Source of the DNA: UBA4716 sp002438865
GTDB lineage: Bacteria > Bacillota > Clostridia > UBA1381
Direction of reading: 5' to 3'
Assembly (NCBI GenBank): GCA_937907325.1
Contig: CALERO010000074.1
Coordinates: 1 to 26,829, forward strand
DNA: 26,829 nt
In this document: positions 1 through 7,387 of the stretch, one piece after another
Layout: the number at the start of each line of letters is the position of its first letter
Position numbering within the stretch: position 1 is the stretch's first letter
The notes under the pieces: generated by a model
Databases searched by the model: none
Seen by the model: only the letters and a program-made list of their open reading frames with translations
Told to the model about the DNA's origin: nothing
Made by a program: the position numbers and the translations under genes

Positions 1-61
1 AATTATAGAGCCGAAGGACGGAGAATATAATTTAAAATTCGTGTATTGATGTGAGATTTAG

Positions 62-258
62 CTGCGAAAACCGTATCCCGTAGGGCAGGGGCTTGCTCCT
101 GCCGAAACGCCCGTGGTTTTTTTTGTATGTTTGCAATTTACGGTAGGGGACGATGCCTTTCATCGTCCCGAGTGTATATTGCATAGAATAACATTTAGGG
201 TCGATGAGGGCATCGACCCCTACGGATCTGCGAAAACAATATGCCGCAGAGCAGGGAG
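62..258. repeat. Cluster of small intergenic palindromes
   Basis: This covers most of the only gene-free stretch over 300 bases (1-313). Three hairpin units occur in a row. The first is near 84-103, with a 6-bp stem. The second is at 147-169, with arms GGGACGATG/CATCGTCCC and a 5-nt loop. The third is at 198-219, with arms GGGTCGATG/CATCGACCC and a 4-nt loop. Each sits next to a TAGGG-type motif or its complement. A degenerate direct repeat beginning CTGCGAAAAC is found at 62-91 and again at 228-258, so the block may be a duplicated intergenic element. No coding sequence is convincing here; a plus-strand reading frame that starts at 113 runs into, and is a shadow of, the Rrf2 gene. Confidence 0.6.
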
Positions 259-279
259 GACATTGTGCCGAAAACGCAT

Positions 280-315
280 AAACAAAGGGTGTTGCACAGG
301 CAACACCCTTTGTTT
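280..315 (-). terminator. Terminator of the Rrf2-family gene
   Basis: A perfect 15-bp stem (280-294 paired with 301-315) has a 6-nt loop. The stem overlaps the stop codon of the minus-strand Rrf2 gene. Downstream on the minus strand there is only a short T-run, so it may work partly as an mRNA 3'-end stabilising hairpin. Confidence 0.7.
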
Positions 316-745
316 ATATCATATAATCGTACTGGTTCTGGCTTTTGTCGAGAAGATCCTGGAGCGTTATGCTGTCAAGATAATCGTTTATGACCTTATT
401 AAGCCCCTTCCACAGCGGAAGCGTTATGCAGTTTCCGCTCCTTTCGCACATATTCGGGTCATCATCAAGGCACGCAACGGGCGAAAGGCTCCCCTCCGTT
501 ATCCGCAAAATATCTCCCACGGTGTACTTGTCGGGGGACTTTGCAAGCATATATCCGCCCTGATACCCTCTGTTCGTTTTCAATATGTCCGCTTTGTTGA
601 GCATTGGGACAATCTGTTCAAGGTACTTTTTTGACACGTCCTGGCGCTCGGCTATATCCTTAAGCGAGATATATCCGTTGTTTCTGTGCTGTGCCAGATC
701 GCACAGCATACGCAGGGCATATCTGCCCTTTGTCGATATTTTCAT
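314..745 (-). CDS. Rrf2 family transcriptional regulator (CymR/IscR-like)
   Basis: This is a DNA-binding regulator of the Rrf2 superfamily, which includes the Fe-S sensor IscR and the cysteine regulator CymR. The start at 745 gives the family N-terminus MKISTKGRYALR, with GAGGTG at 752-757 as ribosome-binding site. An in-frame GTG at 754 lies inside that site and is rejected. The winged helix-turn-helix fills roughly the first 80 residues (SLKDIAERQDVSKKYLEQIV, then GGYMLAKSP). Three cysteines follow in a C-x7-C-x5-C pattern in the loop before the dimerisation helix. They resemble the IscR cluster ligands but with different spacing, so Fe-S binding is possible, not proven. CymR of Bacillus lacks such cysteines. 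The gene has its own promoter (766-794) and terminator, so it appears monocistronic. No isc or cysteine genes are adjacent, so the target pathway is unknown. Confidence 0.9.
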   Translation of the reverse strand: MKISTKGRYALRMLCDLAQHRNNGYISLKDIAERQDVSKKYLEQIVPMLNKADILKTNRGYQGGYMLAKSPDKYTVGDILRITEGSLSPVACLDDDPNMCERSGNCITLPLWKGLNKVINDYLDSITLQDLLDKSQNQYDYMI

Positions 746-765
746 CAAAATCACCTCATAATACT

Positions 766-794
766 ATAATAACATAGAATTAGTAGGTTTTCAA
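766..794 (-). promoter_or_regulatory. Sigma-A promoter of the Rrf2 gene
   Basis: On the minus strand TTGAAA (789-794) and TATTAT (766-771) are separated by exactly 17 bp. The start site would lie near 759, immediately before the ribosome-binding site, so the leader is very short. The element lies between the Rrf2 gene and the stop of the upstream oxidoreductase gene (804). Confidence 0.7.
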
Positions 795-803
795 GAGATT
801 TGT

Positions 804-2576
804 TCAAAAATCGAATGAAAATACGTTCACATCTTCGCCGCCGCCCCATGTGCTTTCGGGGATAAGGCGTATTCCGAGTACATTTTTGTCTATCGGGACG
901 TCATATGCACGCTTTAAATTTTCGCTTTCGTCTGCAATTGTTTCCGCACCGTTTTCGGTTATAATTTCAAGCTTGAATTTTTTGCAAAGCGTTTTCGGAA
1001 CATAGAACTGCGGTGAGCCGAGCAGTGTGTTACAGCGCATTGTGTGGGTGCGCTCACAGTGTCCGCCGGGCAGAGTTTCACGGTCAAGGTCGCTGTCAAA
1101 CGTTATATGTACCGAGCCGATACGCTGTTCTTTGTCAAATTTGTATTCCAAAGCCGTACCTGTTTTCACGGTTACGCCGCATTTTTCACTGCCGTACAAT
1201 CTGTGCGGACGGTCACAGCCGTCTTTTAATGCATTGCCTCCGTATATCGGCGTGCTTTGGCATAATCCGCTCACACTGCGCTTGAAATTGGGGAGGAAGC
1301 AATCGTCACGCATAAGCGTTTCCTGTAATTCCGAAAGCTTTTCCTTGTATACGCCGTTGGGAGCGAGTTCATTTTTAACGGCTATCGCCGCCGCCGTTCC
1401 GACTGCCTGCCCCATAAGCGCACAGGTTGCCATTACACGTGTACTGCTCATCGCAAGATGTGTGGCACTGATATTTCGTCCTGCAAAGAACAGGTTTGCA
1501 ACGTTCTTTGAATACAGCGAACGGTAAGGAATACAGTACGGCGAGGGCGTTCTCGTCTGCGTTATTTTTGTGCCGTCCTCAAATCCGTCCGGGGCGTGCT
1601 CGTCAAGCGGCCAGCCGCCGTATGCCACGGTGTCCTCAAATATTTTTCCGCCCGAAATATCCGGCTGAGTGATTATATATTCGCCCGTCATTCTGCGTGA
1701 CTCACGCTTTCCCGGCAAAAATCCGAGAAAATCAAGCTCCCAATTGTCCGTATCGAATTTCTTGCTGTTCTTTACGTAGTCCCACATACCGACAGCGAGT
1801 GAGTGCAGGTCTTTTGCAATGTCCTCGGTTTCGTGTATAGTGTCACGGTTTCCGCCAAGCTCCAGATACCAGAAATTCTCTATCTCCGAATACATATCGG
1901 GGACTATTTCGGGTGCTTTTCCGTTTATTAAATCGTCTGCATATGTCGGGGGCGTGTACTTAACGGGTCTGTCCGTTTCACGTCCCTGTATAAGACAGCT
2001 CATTCCCATGGTGAGATCATCGTGCTTTTTAACGCTTGTGTTTTCGCCGAACTCCTCCGCTCCCTCACGTCCGAGCATAAATTCCGCTCCCGTAAGCGGT
2101 GCGAGTATGCTGTCGCCCGAGCAGTCGGCGTAGTGCTTTGCGTAAACGTCGATAAACAGCTGCGTTGTAAGCTGATACCCGGTTACTCTCTTGATTTTTA
2201 TGCTCCGTCCGTCACCGAAATCGCCGCTTTCCGTTTCTGCGTCCATACATGCGCAGTTCAAAAGCAGTGTGAGGTTCTCCTCACGGCGCACAAAATCATA
2301 AAGTATCGAGTCCCATATAAAATAGTTTTTGGTCGGGTTTCTGTAATAGTTTTCGAGCGCAATCTCCTCAAAAATTCCCGTTTCACGGTTCTTTTCGCCC
2401 TCTGCTCCGCATACCCACATACGTATTTCCGAAGATGCGTTTCCGCCGAGTACGGGGCGTTCGTGCATAAGCACAACCTTAAGTCCTTTGCGTGCGGCTG
2501 CGATTGCGGCGCACATTCCCGATAATCCTCCGCCCACAACGCAGAAATCCGCATTGATTTGTTTTCTGTTAAGCAT
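804..2576 (-). CDS. FAD-dependent oxidoreductase (FAD_oxidored family)
   Basis: This 590-residue flavoprotein has an N-terminal Rossmann FAD-binding motif (CVVGGGLSGMCAA, about residues 12-24) and the acidic end of the second strand (LMHERP). The segment GGNASSEIRMWVCGA that follows is typical of the FAD_oxidored (PF12831) group, often seen in clostridial and Bacteroidetes carbohydrate-utilisation loci. A second conserved block (LFFAGRNISATHLAMSSTRVMATCALMGQAVGTAAA, in the middle of the protein) matches the usual C-terminal FAD-contact region of the family. The last 140 residues look like a beta-rich accessory domain. No signal peptide is visible, so it should be cytoplasmic. AAGGAGGG sits just upstream of the ATG. 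It is divergent from a PocR/AraC-type regulator, which may control it. The substrate cannot be read from sequence. Confidence 0.85.
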   Translation of the reverse strand: MLNRKQINADFCVVGGGLSGMCAAIAAARKGLKVVLMHERPVLGGNASSEIRMWVCGAEGEKNRETGIFEEIALENYYRNPTKNYFIWDSILYDFVRREENLTLLLNCACMDAETESGDFGDGRSIKIKRVTGYQLTTQLFIDVYAKHYADCSGDSILAPLTGAEFMLGREGAEEFGENTSVKKHDDLTMGMSCLIQGRETDRPVKYTPPTYADDLINGKAPEIVPDMYSEIENFWYLELGGNRDTIHETEDIAKDLHSLAVGMWDYVKNSKKFDTDNWELDFLGFLPGKRESRRMTGEYIITQPDISGGKIFEDTVAYGGWPLDEHAPDGFEDGTKITQTRTPSPYCIPYRSLYSKNVANLFFAGRNISATHLAMSSTRVMATCALMGQAVGTAAAIAVKNELAPNGVYKEKLSELQETLMRDDCFLPNFKRSVSGLCQSTPIYGGNALKDGCDRPHRLYGSEKCGVTVKTGTALEYKFDKEQRIGSVHITFDSDLDRETLPGGHCERTHTMRCNTLLGSPQFYVPKTLCKKFKLEIITENGAETIADESENLKRAYDVPIDKNVLGIRLIPESTWGGGEDVNVFSFDF

Positions 2577-2590
2577 ATTGACCCTCCTTA

Positions 2591-2619
2591 TTGACAGAAA
2601 TTTATTTTAGTGATATAAT
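2591..2619 (+). promoter_or_regulatory. Consensus promoter of the PocR/AraC-type gene
   Basis: TTGACA (2591-2596) and TATAAT (2614-2619) are both perfect and 17 bp apart. Transcription would start near 2626, giving a leader of about 60 nt before the ATG at 2687. Confidence 0.85.
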
Positions 2620-2627
2620 TTTATCAC
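2610..2627. promoter_or_regulatory. Operator-like palindrome over the -10 box
   Basis: GTGATA and TATCAC form a perfect 6-bp inverted repeat around 6 nt (2610-2615 and 2622-2627). It covers the -10 box of the plus-strand promoter and the likely start site, and lies within the leader region of the divergent oxidoreductase gene. A protein bound here would block the regulator promoter. Which protein binds is unknown; autoregulation is an inference. Confidence 0.5.
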
Positions 2628-2686
2628 AATTTTATTATAAAAAATTGCATAAATAAGCATAAAAATATAAGAAAAGTGCAAAAAAG

Positions 2687-3469
2687 ATGAACAAGCAGAT
2701 AAAAGAATATATAGAATATTTAAAACGCACTCACGGTATGGATATTTCCGTGCATCTTGCAAAGCGTTATACGTACCTGTTTTTCACGAGCGTTCTGGGC
2801 GAATACAACACGCATACAAACCCGTACTGTATTTGCGTAAAGAGTACGGCATTTGACAAATGCATATTGTGTCAGGAGGCAATAATAAGGAAGCCGAACG
2901 GTCAAAAAAGCTTTGCCGGTGTGTGCCATGCCGGCGTGGGCGAGTACATACACAGGCTGTTTATTGATGGCGAATGTGTCGGGTTTATAAGCGTGAGCGG
3001 ATATAAGGGACGGAATATTCCCGACAGGAAATATACCGATAATATGCGTGATGAGGAAATAGACATAAAAATTCTCGACACCGTTATATTTCCGCTTGCG
3101 ATGATGGCGGAACGGCTTATAAAATACGCTCCGCCGCAGTCGGAGGGCGAAACGTATATGCATATGCTGTGGTACATAAATGCGCATTATGCAAGCGTTA
3201 CGGTGGACGAGCTGAGCCGTGAATTTTCGTTTTGCCGATCGTATATAAGCCATATGTTCAGGCAAAAAAACGGTCAGACTCTTAAAAGCTACTGCAACAG
3301 CCTTAAAATACGTGACGCAAAGGCACTGCTTAGGGAAACCGATATGAGCGTGACGGAGATTGCGTATGCCGCAGGCTTTTGCGATTGCAGTTATTTTATA
3401 AACACGTTCAGAAAAATAACTGGAACAACGCCCTTGAAATGGCGCAGAAAGGAGGCGCAAAATGGCTGA
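2687..3469 (+). CDS. PocR-domain AraC family transcriptional regulator
   Basis: This is a 260-residue regulator. Residues about 5-145 resemble the PocR sensory domain (PF10114): cysteines at 48, 50, 59, 62 and 80, then CHAGVGEYI and a following IDGECVGFISVSG segment, which match that family's metal- or ligand-binding core. Residues about 160-255 form a C-terminal AraC double helix-turn-helix: the first helix pair is around VDELSREFSFCRSYISHMF and the second around VTEIAYAAGFCDCSYF, ending in TGTTPLKWRR. PocR domains bind small ligands in diol-utilisation and related regulators; the ligand here is unknown. The ribosome-binding site is weak (only AAGAAAAG-like purines), so expression may be low. 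Divergence from the FAD oxidoreductase suggests that gene as target. Its 3' end overlaps the broken dinB by 8 nt. Confidence 0.85.
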   Translation: MNKQIKEYIEYLKRTHGMDISVHLAKRYTYLFFTSVLGEYNTHTNPYCICVKSTAFDKCILCQEAIIRKPNGQKSFAGVCHAGVGEYIHRLFIDGECVGFISVSGYKGRNIPDRKYTDNMRDEEIDIKILDTVIFPLAMMAERLIKYAPPQSEGETYMHMLWYINAHYASVTVDELSREFSFCRSYISHMFRQKNGQTLKSYCNSLKIRDAKALLRETDMSVTEIAYAAGFCDCSYFINTFRKITGTTPLKWRRKEAQNG

Positions 3470-4632
3470 CAGAACAATACTTCACTGCGACTGCAACGGA
3501 TTTTATGCGTCGGTCGAGTGCGCCTTAAATCCCGAGCTTAAAAAAGTGCCTATGGCGGTCGGCGGAGATCCGTCACAGCGTCACGGGATAATTCTTGCCA
3601 AAAACGAGCTTGCGAAAAAGTACAATATACAGACGGCGGAAACGATATATTCCGCAAAGCGGAAATGCCCCGACCTCGTTATCGTGCCGCCGCATCACAG
3701 CGTTTACAAGGAGTATTCCGCAAGGGTAATGGATATTTATAAGCGGTATACGGAGCTTGTGGAAAGTTTCGGACTTGACGAGGCGTGGCTCGATGTAACG
3801 GGGAGCCGCCGCCTTTTCGGCGACGGCAAAAAAATAGCGGACGAATTAAGAAGCGTTGTGAAATCGGAAACGGGTCTTACCATTTCCGCAGGAGTATCCT
3901 TTTGCAAGGTTTTTGCAAAGCTCGGCAGTGATTACAAAAAACCCGACGCAACCACGGTTTTCTCACGTGAGAACTGGAAAGAGTACATATTCCCGATGAG
4001 CGCAAATTCGCTTTTGTATGTGGGAAAGCATACGGAGGAAAAGCTTTCGCTTTTGGGTATAAAAACAATCAATCGGCGACCTTGCCGCCGCACCCGGGGA
4101 ACTGCTTATTCGGCATCTCGGCAAGGCAGGCGAAATGCTTCACCGCTACGCAAACGGACTCGACAGCGAGCCTGTAAAATCAATATACGATACAGATGAG
4201 GTAAAATCGGTCGGAAACAGCATAACGTTCGGCGAGGATCTTGTCGGCGAGGAGGCGGTAAAGCGGGGCGTGTACGAAATATGCGACAAGGTTGCCGCAC
4301 GTATGCGCAAACAGCACGTAAAATGCACAACGGTGCAGATACAGATAAAAGACCCGATGTTTCGTGTAAAATCAAGGCAGAAAAAAATTCCGCACCCGAC
4401 ATACCTGGCGCATGAGATGCGTGAGACGGCAATGGAGCTTATACGGGACTCGTGGAATTTCAAACTGCCGATACGAATGTTATCGGTAACGGGATGCAAT
4501 CTGATTGCGGAGGATACGGCAGAGCAGATAAGCTTTTTCGACGAAATGGGCGAAAAACGTGAAAAAACGGAAAAGCTTGAAAAAACGGTTGACCTTCTGC
4601 GTGAAAAATTCGGGAACGATATTATAAAATGA
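3462..4632 (+). pseudogene. dinB: DNA polymerase IV (DinB), broken by a 4-bp duplication
   Basis: This Y-family translesion polymerase gene is split over two frames. The first part (3462-about 4070) encodes the palm and fingers: DCNGFYASVE with the first catalytic Asp at residue 8, and SFGLDEAWLDVT with the catalytic DE pair. At 4067-4074 the tetranucleotide AATC is present twice in tandem. Removing one copy restores a continuous frame, reading LLGIKTIGDLAAAPGELLIRHLGKAG across the joint. The rest (about 4071-4632) encodes the thumb tail and little-finger domain and ends in a lysine/glutamate-rich tail. The restored protein is about 389 residues, close to the family's usual length. As sequenced, translation runs out of frame to a stop at 4199, losing the little finger needed for DNA and clamp binding. 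The start overlaps the upstream regulator by 8 nt with GGAGGC as ribosome-binding site. A sequencing or assembly error is the main alternative. Confidence 0.85.
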
Positions 4633-4661
4633 TTGAAAAACAGCGAAAAATGCGGTATAAT
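4633..4661 (+). promoter_or_regulatory. Promoter of the TSCPD gene
   Basis: TTGAAA (4633-4638) and TATAAT (4656-4661) are 17 bp apart, beginning directly after the dinB stop codon. The start site near 4668 would leave a leader of under 20 nt. Confidence 0.75.
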
Positions 4662-4685
4662 ATCAATGACACGGAGGTGAAACAT

Positions 4686-4940
4686 ATGGCTCATTATACA
4701 TATACACCGCACGGCGTGTGCAGCGTGCGGATAGAATTTGACGTTGACGGCGACATTGTAAGGAACATTCGCTTTACAAGAGGCTGCAGCGGAAACACGC
4801 AGGGCGTTGCAAAGCTTGCGGACGGAATGACCGTTGATGAAATAATATCACGCTTAAAGGGCACGGACTGCAACGGACGTGGAACTTCATGTCCCGATCA
4901 GCTTGCGAGAGCGCTTGCGGAGTACAAAAAAGAGTTATAA
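4686..4940 (+). CDS. TSCPD domain protein (TIGR03905 family)
   Basis: This small 84-residue protein is of the TSCPD-domain type. The name comes from the GTSCPDQLARAL motif seen here near residues 66-77. The domain also occurs as an extension in some ribonucleotide reductases and on its own in many Clostridia; the molecular role of the standalone form is not established. Other conserved features are PHGVCS near the N-terminus and FTRGCSGNTQGVAKL in the middle, giving four cysteines that could bind a metal. The start at 4686 is chosen because GGAGGTGA lies just before it; an in-frame ATG at 4629 lies upstream of the promoter and inside the dinB end. The gene has its own promoter and terminator. 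Confidence 0.9.
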   Translation: MAHYTYTPHGVCSVRIEFDVDGDIVRNIRFTRGCSGNTQGVAKLADGMTVDEIISRLKGTDCNGRGTSCPDQLARALAEYKKEL

Positions 4941-4950
4941 TCCGAAAAAA

Positions 4951-4981
4951 ACATTCATATAATTTATATGAATGTTTTTTT
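4951..4981 (+). terminator. Terminator after the TSCPD gene
   Basis: An 11-bp perfect stem (4951-4961 with 4965-4975) has a 3-nt loop. An A-run precedes it and a T-run of seven follows it, so it may act in both directions. Confidence 0.85.
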
Positions 4982-4997
4982 ATTGGAGGACAAGCCT

Positions 4998-5489
4998 GTG
5001 TTCAGAAATTTTTTGTTTGCGGTTATATTGATAATGGGATTTGCAACGGCTGCGGCGGCATCGTCGGGAACGTCGGAAACGGTACAGGTAAAGCTGTATT
5101 TTGCGGACGCAGGGTTTATGCGCCTTATCCCCGAAAACACCTCGGTAAGGAAAACCGATACGGAGCATGAGGCGAGAGCGGTTATAAACGAGCTTATAAA
5201 GGGGCGTGACCGAAACCCGAAAATACGCCGCCTTATTCCCGATATAAAAAATTGTATGACCGTCCGCACCGAGAACAATACCGCATATGTAAACATAACC
5301 TCGAAAATGGCAGAGGCGCACCCCGACGGACGTGAGGCGGAAAAGCTTACGGTGTATCAGATAGTAAATTCGCTCACGAGCATAGAGGGGATAGACTGCG
5401 TGCGGTTTACGGTAAACGGCAGTGTGCAGAAGAATTTTATGGGTTATCTCGATATGCGTGAGCCGTTTACGGCGGATTATTTTGTGTAA
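4998..5489 (+). CDS. GerMN-domain exported protein
   Basis: This 163-residue protein has an N-terminal hydrophobic segment of about 20 residues ending in alanines (FLFAVILIMGFATAAAA). That is a likely signal peptide or anchor; no lipobox cysteine is visible. The remainder is a single GerMN domain (PF10646), with the strand VKLYFADAGFMRLIPE, then RAVINELIKG, AYVNI and a closing IVNSLTSIEGIDCVRFTVNG. GerMN domains occur in the sporulation/germination protein GerM and in LpqB-type lipoproteins. The start is the GTG at 4998, with GGAGG at 4985-4989. An upstream in-frame ATG at 4968 lies inside the preceding terminator and is rejected. No separate promoter was found, so it may depend on read-through or a weak internal promoter. 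A role in envelope or spore biology is inferred from family only. Confidence 0.85.
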   Translation: MFRNFLFAVILIMGFATAAAASSGTSETVQVKLYFADAGFMRLIPENTSVRKTDTEHEARAVINELIKGRDRNPKIRRLIPDIKNCMTVRTENNTAYVNITSKMAEAHPDGREAEKLTVYQIVNSLTSIEGIDCVRFTVNGSVQKNFMGYLDMREPFTADYFV

Positions 5490-5498
5490 GGTTTGTTG

Positions 5499-5527
5499 TT
5501 GACAGGCAGAGCATAAAATGATATAAT
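5499..5527 (+). promoter_or_regulatory. Consensus promoter of the yhbY-leuS operon
   Basis: TTGACA (5499-5504) and TATAAT (5522-5527) are perfect and 17 bp apart. The start site near 5534 gives a leader of about 45 nt. This is the only strong promoter seen for the five-gene operon up to leuS. Confidence 0.88.
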
Positions 5528-5581
5528 ATAATGTAAAATTGCGGGTTTTGTAAAAAAAATCCGCCGAACAGAGGAGAATTT

Positions 5582-5884
5582 ATGGTAACAGGCAAACAGA
5601 GAGCGTATTTGAGAAAGCTCGGACACGGGATAGAGCCTATATTTCAGATAGGCAAAGACGGCGTTACGGACACGCTTTTGAGAGGAATAGACGAAGCGCT
5701 CGAAAAAAGGGAAATACTGAAGGTGCATATACTTGAAACGGCACTTCTCGATACAAAGGAAACGTGCAACGAAATTGCGGAAGAACTCAATGCCGTACCC
5801 GTTCAGGCGATAGGTAACAAGTTTATTTTGTACCGTCAGTCCTCGGACGTGAAGAAAAGAAAGATAGAAATACCGAGAAAATGA
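5582..5884 (+). CDS. yhbY: YhbY family RNA-binding protein (CRM domain)
   Basis: This 100-residue single-domain protein is of the CRM/YhbY family and binds pre-50S ribosomal particles. The N-terminus GKQRAYLRKLGH and the segment PIFQIGKDGVTDTLL are the family hallmarks; the loop GNKFILYRQS near residue 80 matches the RNA-binding region. The C-terminal tail is basic. GAGGAG lies just before the ATG. It is the first gene of the operon and shares an ATGA overlap with nadD, so the two are probably translationally coupled. Confidence 0.93.
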   Translation: MVTGKQRAYLRKLGHGIEPIFQIGKDGVTDTLLRGIDEALEKREILKVHILETALLDTKETCNEIAEELNAVPVQAIGNKFILYRQSSDVKKRKIEIPRK

Positions 5885-6480
5885 AAAAATACGGAATAAT
5901 GGGCGGTACGTTTAATCCCGTACACAACGTGCATATTAAGATTGCACGGCGTGCAATGGAGCAGTACGGTCTGGACGAGGTCATATTTATGACAAGCGGA
6001 AACCCTCCGCATAAGCGCACGCAAAATCTTCCCGATGCGCACATACGCCATGAAATGGTACGGCGTGCGGTTTCGGGCGAGAGCGGGTTTCGTGCCGATG
6101 ATTACGAGGTAAACTTGAGCGAATATTCATATTCTTCAAATACACTAAAACATCTTCACGAATTGTATCGGGGTGATGAACTGTATTTTATAATAGGCGG
6201 CGATTCCGCGCGTGATTTTTCAACGTGGCACAAGCCCGAGGAGATAGTAAAGCTGTGTACTCTGCTTGTGTATCCGAGGGAAAACGCCGAAAAAACGGAG
6301 GAGTACAAAAACCGCATACTGTCCGAATACGGCGGTGATGTGCGCATTATAGACGCACCCGTTACGGATATTTCGTCTACGGTTATCCGTGAGCGCATAC
6401 AAGAGGGAAAATCCGTCAGAGGTATGATACCCGACAGCGTTTGGGAGTATATAAATGAAAACGGAATTTATGAAAAGTAA
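5881..6480 (+). CDS. nadD: Nicotinate-nucleotide adenylyltransferase
   Basis: It joins nicotinate mononucleotide and ATP to form deamido-NAD, the penultimate step of NAD synthesis, in the cytoplasm. The 199-residue length is usual. The nucleotidyltransferase signature GGTFNPVHNVHI is at residues 8-19, with the adenylate-binding histidines. Downstream are FMTSGNPPHK, the family's substrate-binding PPHK segment, and ISSTVIRERI near the C-terminus, the second signature. The start overlaps the yhbY stop (ATGA) and its last 26 nt overlap yqeK. The order yhbY-nadD-yqeK-rsfS is conserved across Firmicutes. Confidence 0.95.
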   Translation: MKKYGIMGGTFNPVHNVHIKIARRAMEQYGLDEVIFMTSGNPPHKRTQNLPDAHIRHEMVRRAVSGESGFRADDYEVNLSEYSYSSNTLKHLHELYRGDELYFIIGGDSARDFSTWHKPEEIVKLCTLLVYPRENAEKTEEYKNRILSEYGGDVRIIDAPVTDISSTVIRERIQEGKSVRGMIPDSVWEYINENGIYEK

Positions 6481-7039
6481 ATTGAAGCCTATGCTCAAAC
6501 CCAAGCGGTACGAGCATAGCATAGGCGTGTGCGGTACGGCTGTCAAAATGGCAAAGCTGTACGGTGCGGATACGGAAAAGGCGTATATCGCAGGACTTCT
6601 GCACGACTGCGCAAAAGGTTTTGATATTAACAGGCAAAAAGAATTGTGCACCGAATACGGAATTACGCTCGATAAAATAACGCTTGCCTGCCCGGCGGTC
6701 ATTCATGCACCGCTCGGTGCGGAGGTGGCACGGCGTGTATTCGGCGTTTGCGATGAGGAAATATTAAATGCGATACGTTATCACACGGTCGCACGTGCAA
6801 ATATGCAAAAACTCGATAAAATAATATATATTGCGGATATGATTGAGCCGTTGAGGGATTTTGACGGCGTGGATATTCTGAGAAAAACAGCAGAAAAAGA
6901 CCTTGACCGTGCGTTTTTGACGGCACTGGGGCAAAGCATAGGCTTTAACCTTGCGAAAAATGCGGTCATACACCCGAACACGCTCGATGCGTGGAACGAT
7001 ATGCTGATACGAAAGGAAGAAACGGCTGATGGAAATTAA
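6455..7039 (+). CDS. yqeK: Bis(5'-nucleosyl)-tetraphosphatase YqeK (HD domain)
   Basis: This 194-residue HD-superfamily hydrolase belongs to the YqeK family, whose members symmetrically cleave diadenosine tetraphosphate, an alarmone made by aminoacyl-tRNA synthetases. The metal-binding residues are visible as RYEHSIGV, LLHDCAK, a histidine in IRYHTVAR, and the downstream aspartate in YIADMIEP. The start at 6455 has GGGAG seven bases upstream; a second in-frame ATG at 6470 is possible and would shorten it by five residues. It overlaps nadD by 26 nt and rsfS by 11 nt, so translation is tightly coupled. Its position before leuS fits a role in clearing synthetase by-products. Confidence 0.92.
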   Translation: MKTEFMKSKLKPMLKPKRYEHSIGVCGTAVKMAKLYGADTEKAYIAGLLHDCAKGFDINRQKELCTEYGITLDKITLACPAVIHAPLGAEVARRVFGVCDEEILNAIRYHTVARANMQKLDKIIYIADMIEPLRDFDGVDILRKTAEKDLDRAFLTALGQSIGFNLAKNAVIHPNTLDAWNDMLIRKEETADGN

Positions 7040-7367
7040 TAAAAAACTTGAGATTATAAAAAACGCACTGGAGGACAAAAAAGCGTCCGGAATAGAAATA
7101 CTTGATGTGGCAAAACAGACGTCGCTCGGCGATTATTTCGTTATCGCATCGTGTCAGTCGACCGTGCAGGTAAAGGCGTGTGCGGACGAAGTTGAGGAAA
7201 AGCTCGCCGAGGCGGGCGAAGAAGTGCGCCATACGGAGGGGTATCGGGGCGGAAGCTGGATACTTATGGATTACGGCGATGTGGTTGTGCACGTAATGCA
7301 GCAGGAAATGCGTGAGTTCTATGCCATAGAACGACTATGGGACGATGCCGGAGAAACAGAAGAATAA
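7029..7367 (+). CDS. rsfS: Ribosomal silencing factor RsfS
   Basis: This 112-residue protein is of the RsfS/YbeB/Iojap family, which binds ribosomal protein uL14 on the 50S subunit and blocks subunit joining when nutrients run short. Family segments seen are SLGDYFVIASCQSTVQVKA, a tract with YRGGSWILMDYGDVVVHVM, and the closing FYAIERLW, all in the expected order. GGAAG lies a few bases before the ATG, inside yqeK, which it overlaps by 11 nt. It ends 20 nt before leuS. Confidence 0.95.
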   Translation: MEINKKLEIIKNALEDKKASGIEILDVAKQTSLGDYFVIASCQSTVQVKACADEVEEKLAEAGEEVRHTEGYRGGSWILMDYGDVVVHVMQQEMREFYAIERLWDDAGETEE

Positions 7368-7387
7368 ATATACAAAGGAGCAGAGAA

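Noticed and set aside
113..634. Plus-strand reading frame of 173 codons
   Set aside because: It is a shadow of the Rrf2 gene on the other strand, crosses that gene's terminator and has no ribosome-binding site or recognisable protein pattern.
4135..4632. Separate gene for the dinB little-finger half
   Set aside because: The ATG at 4135 is a normal internal Met codon of Pol IV without a convincing ribosome-binding site or promoter; the frameshift explains the split.
4968..4997. ATG start for the GerMN protein at 4968
   Set aside because: It lies within the preceding terminator; the GTG at 4998 has a proper GGAGG.
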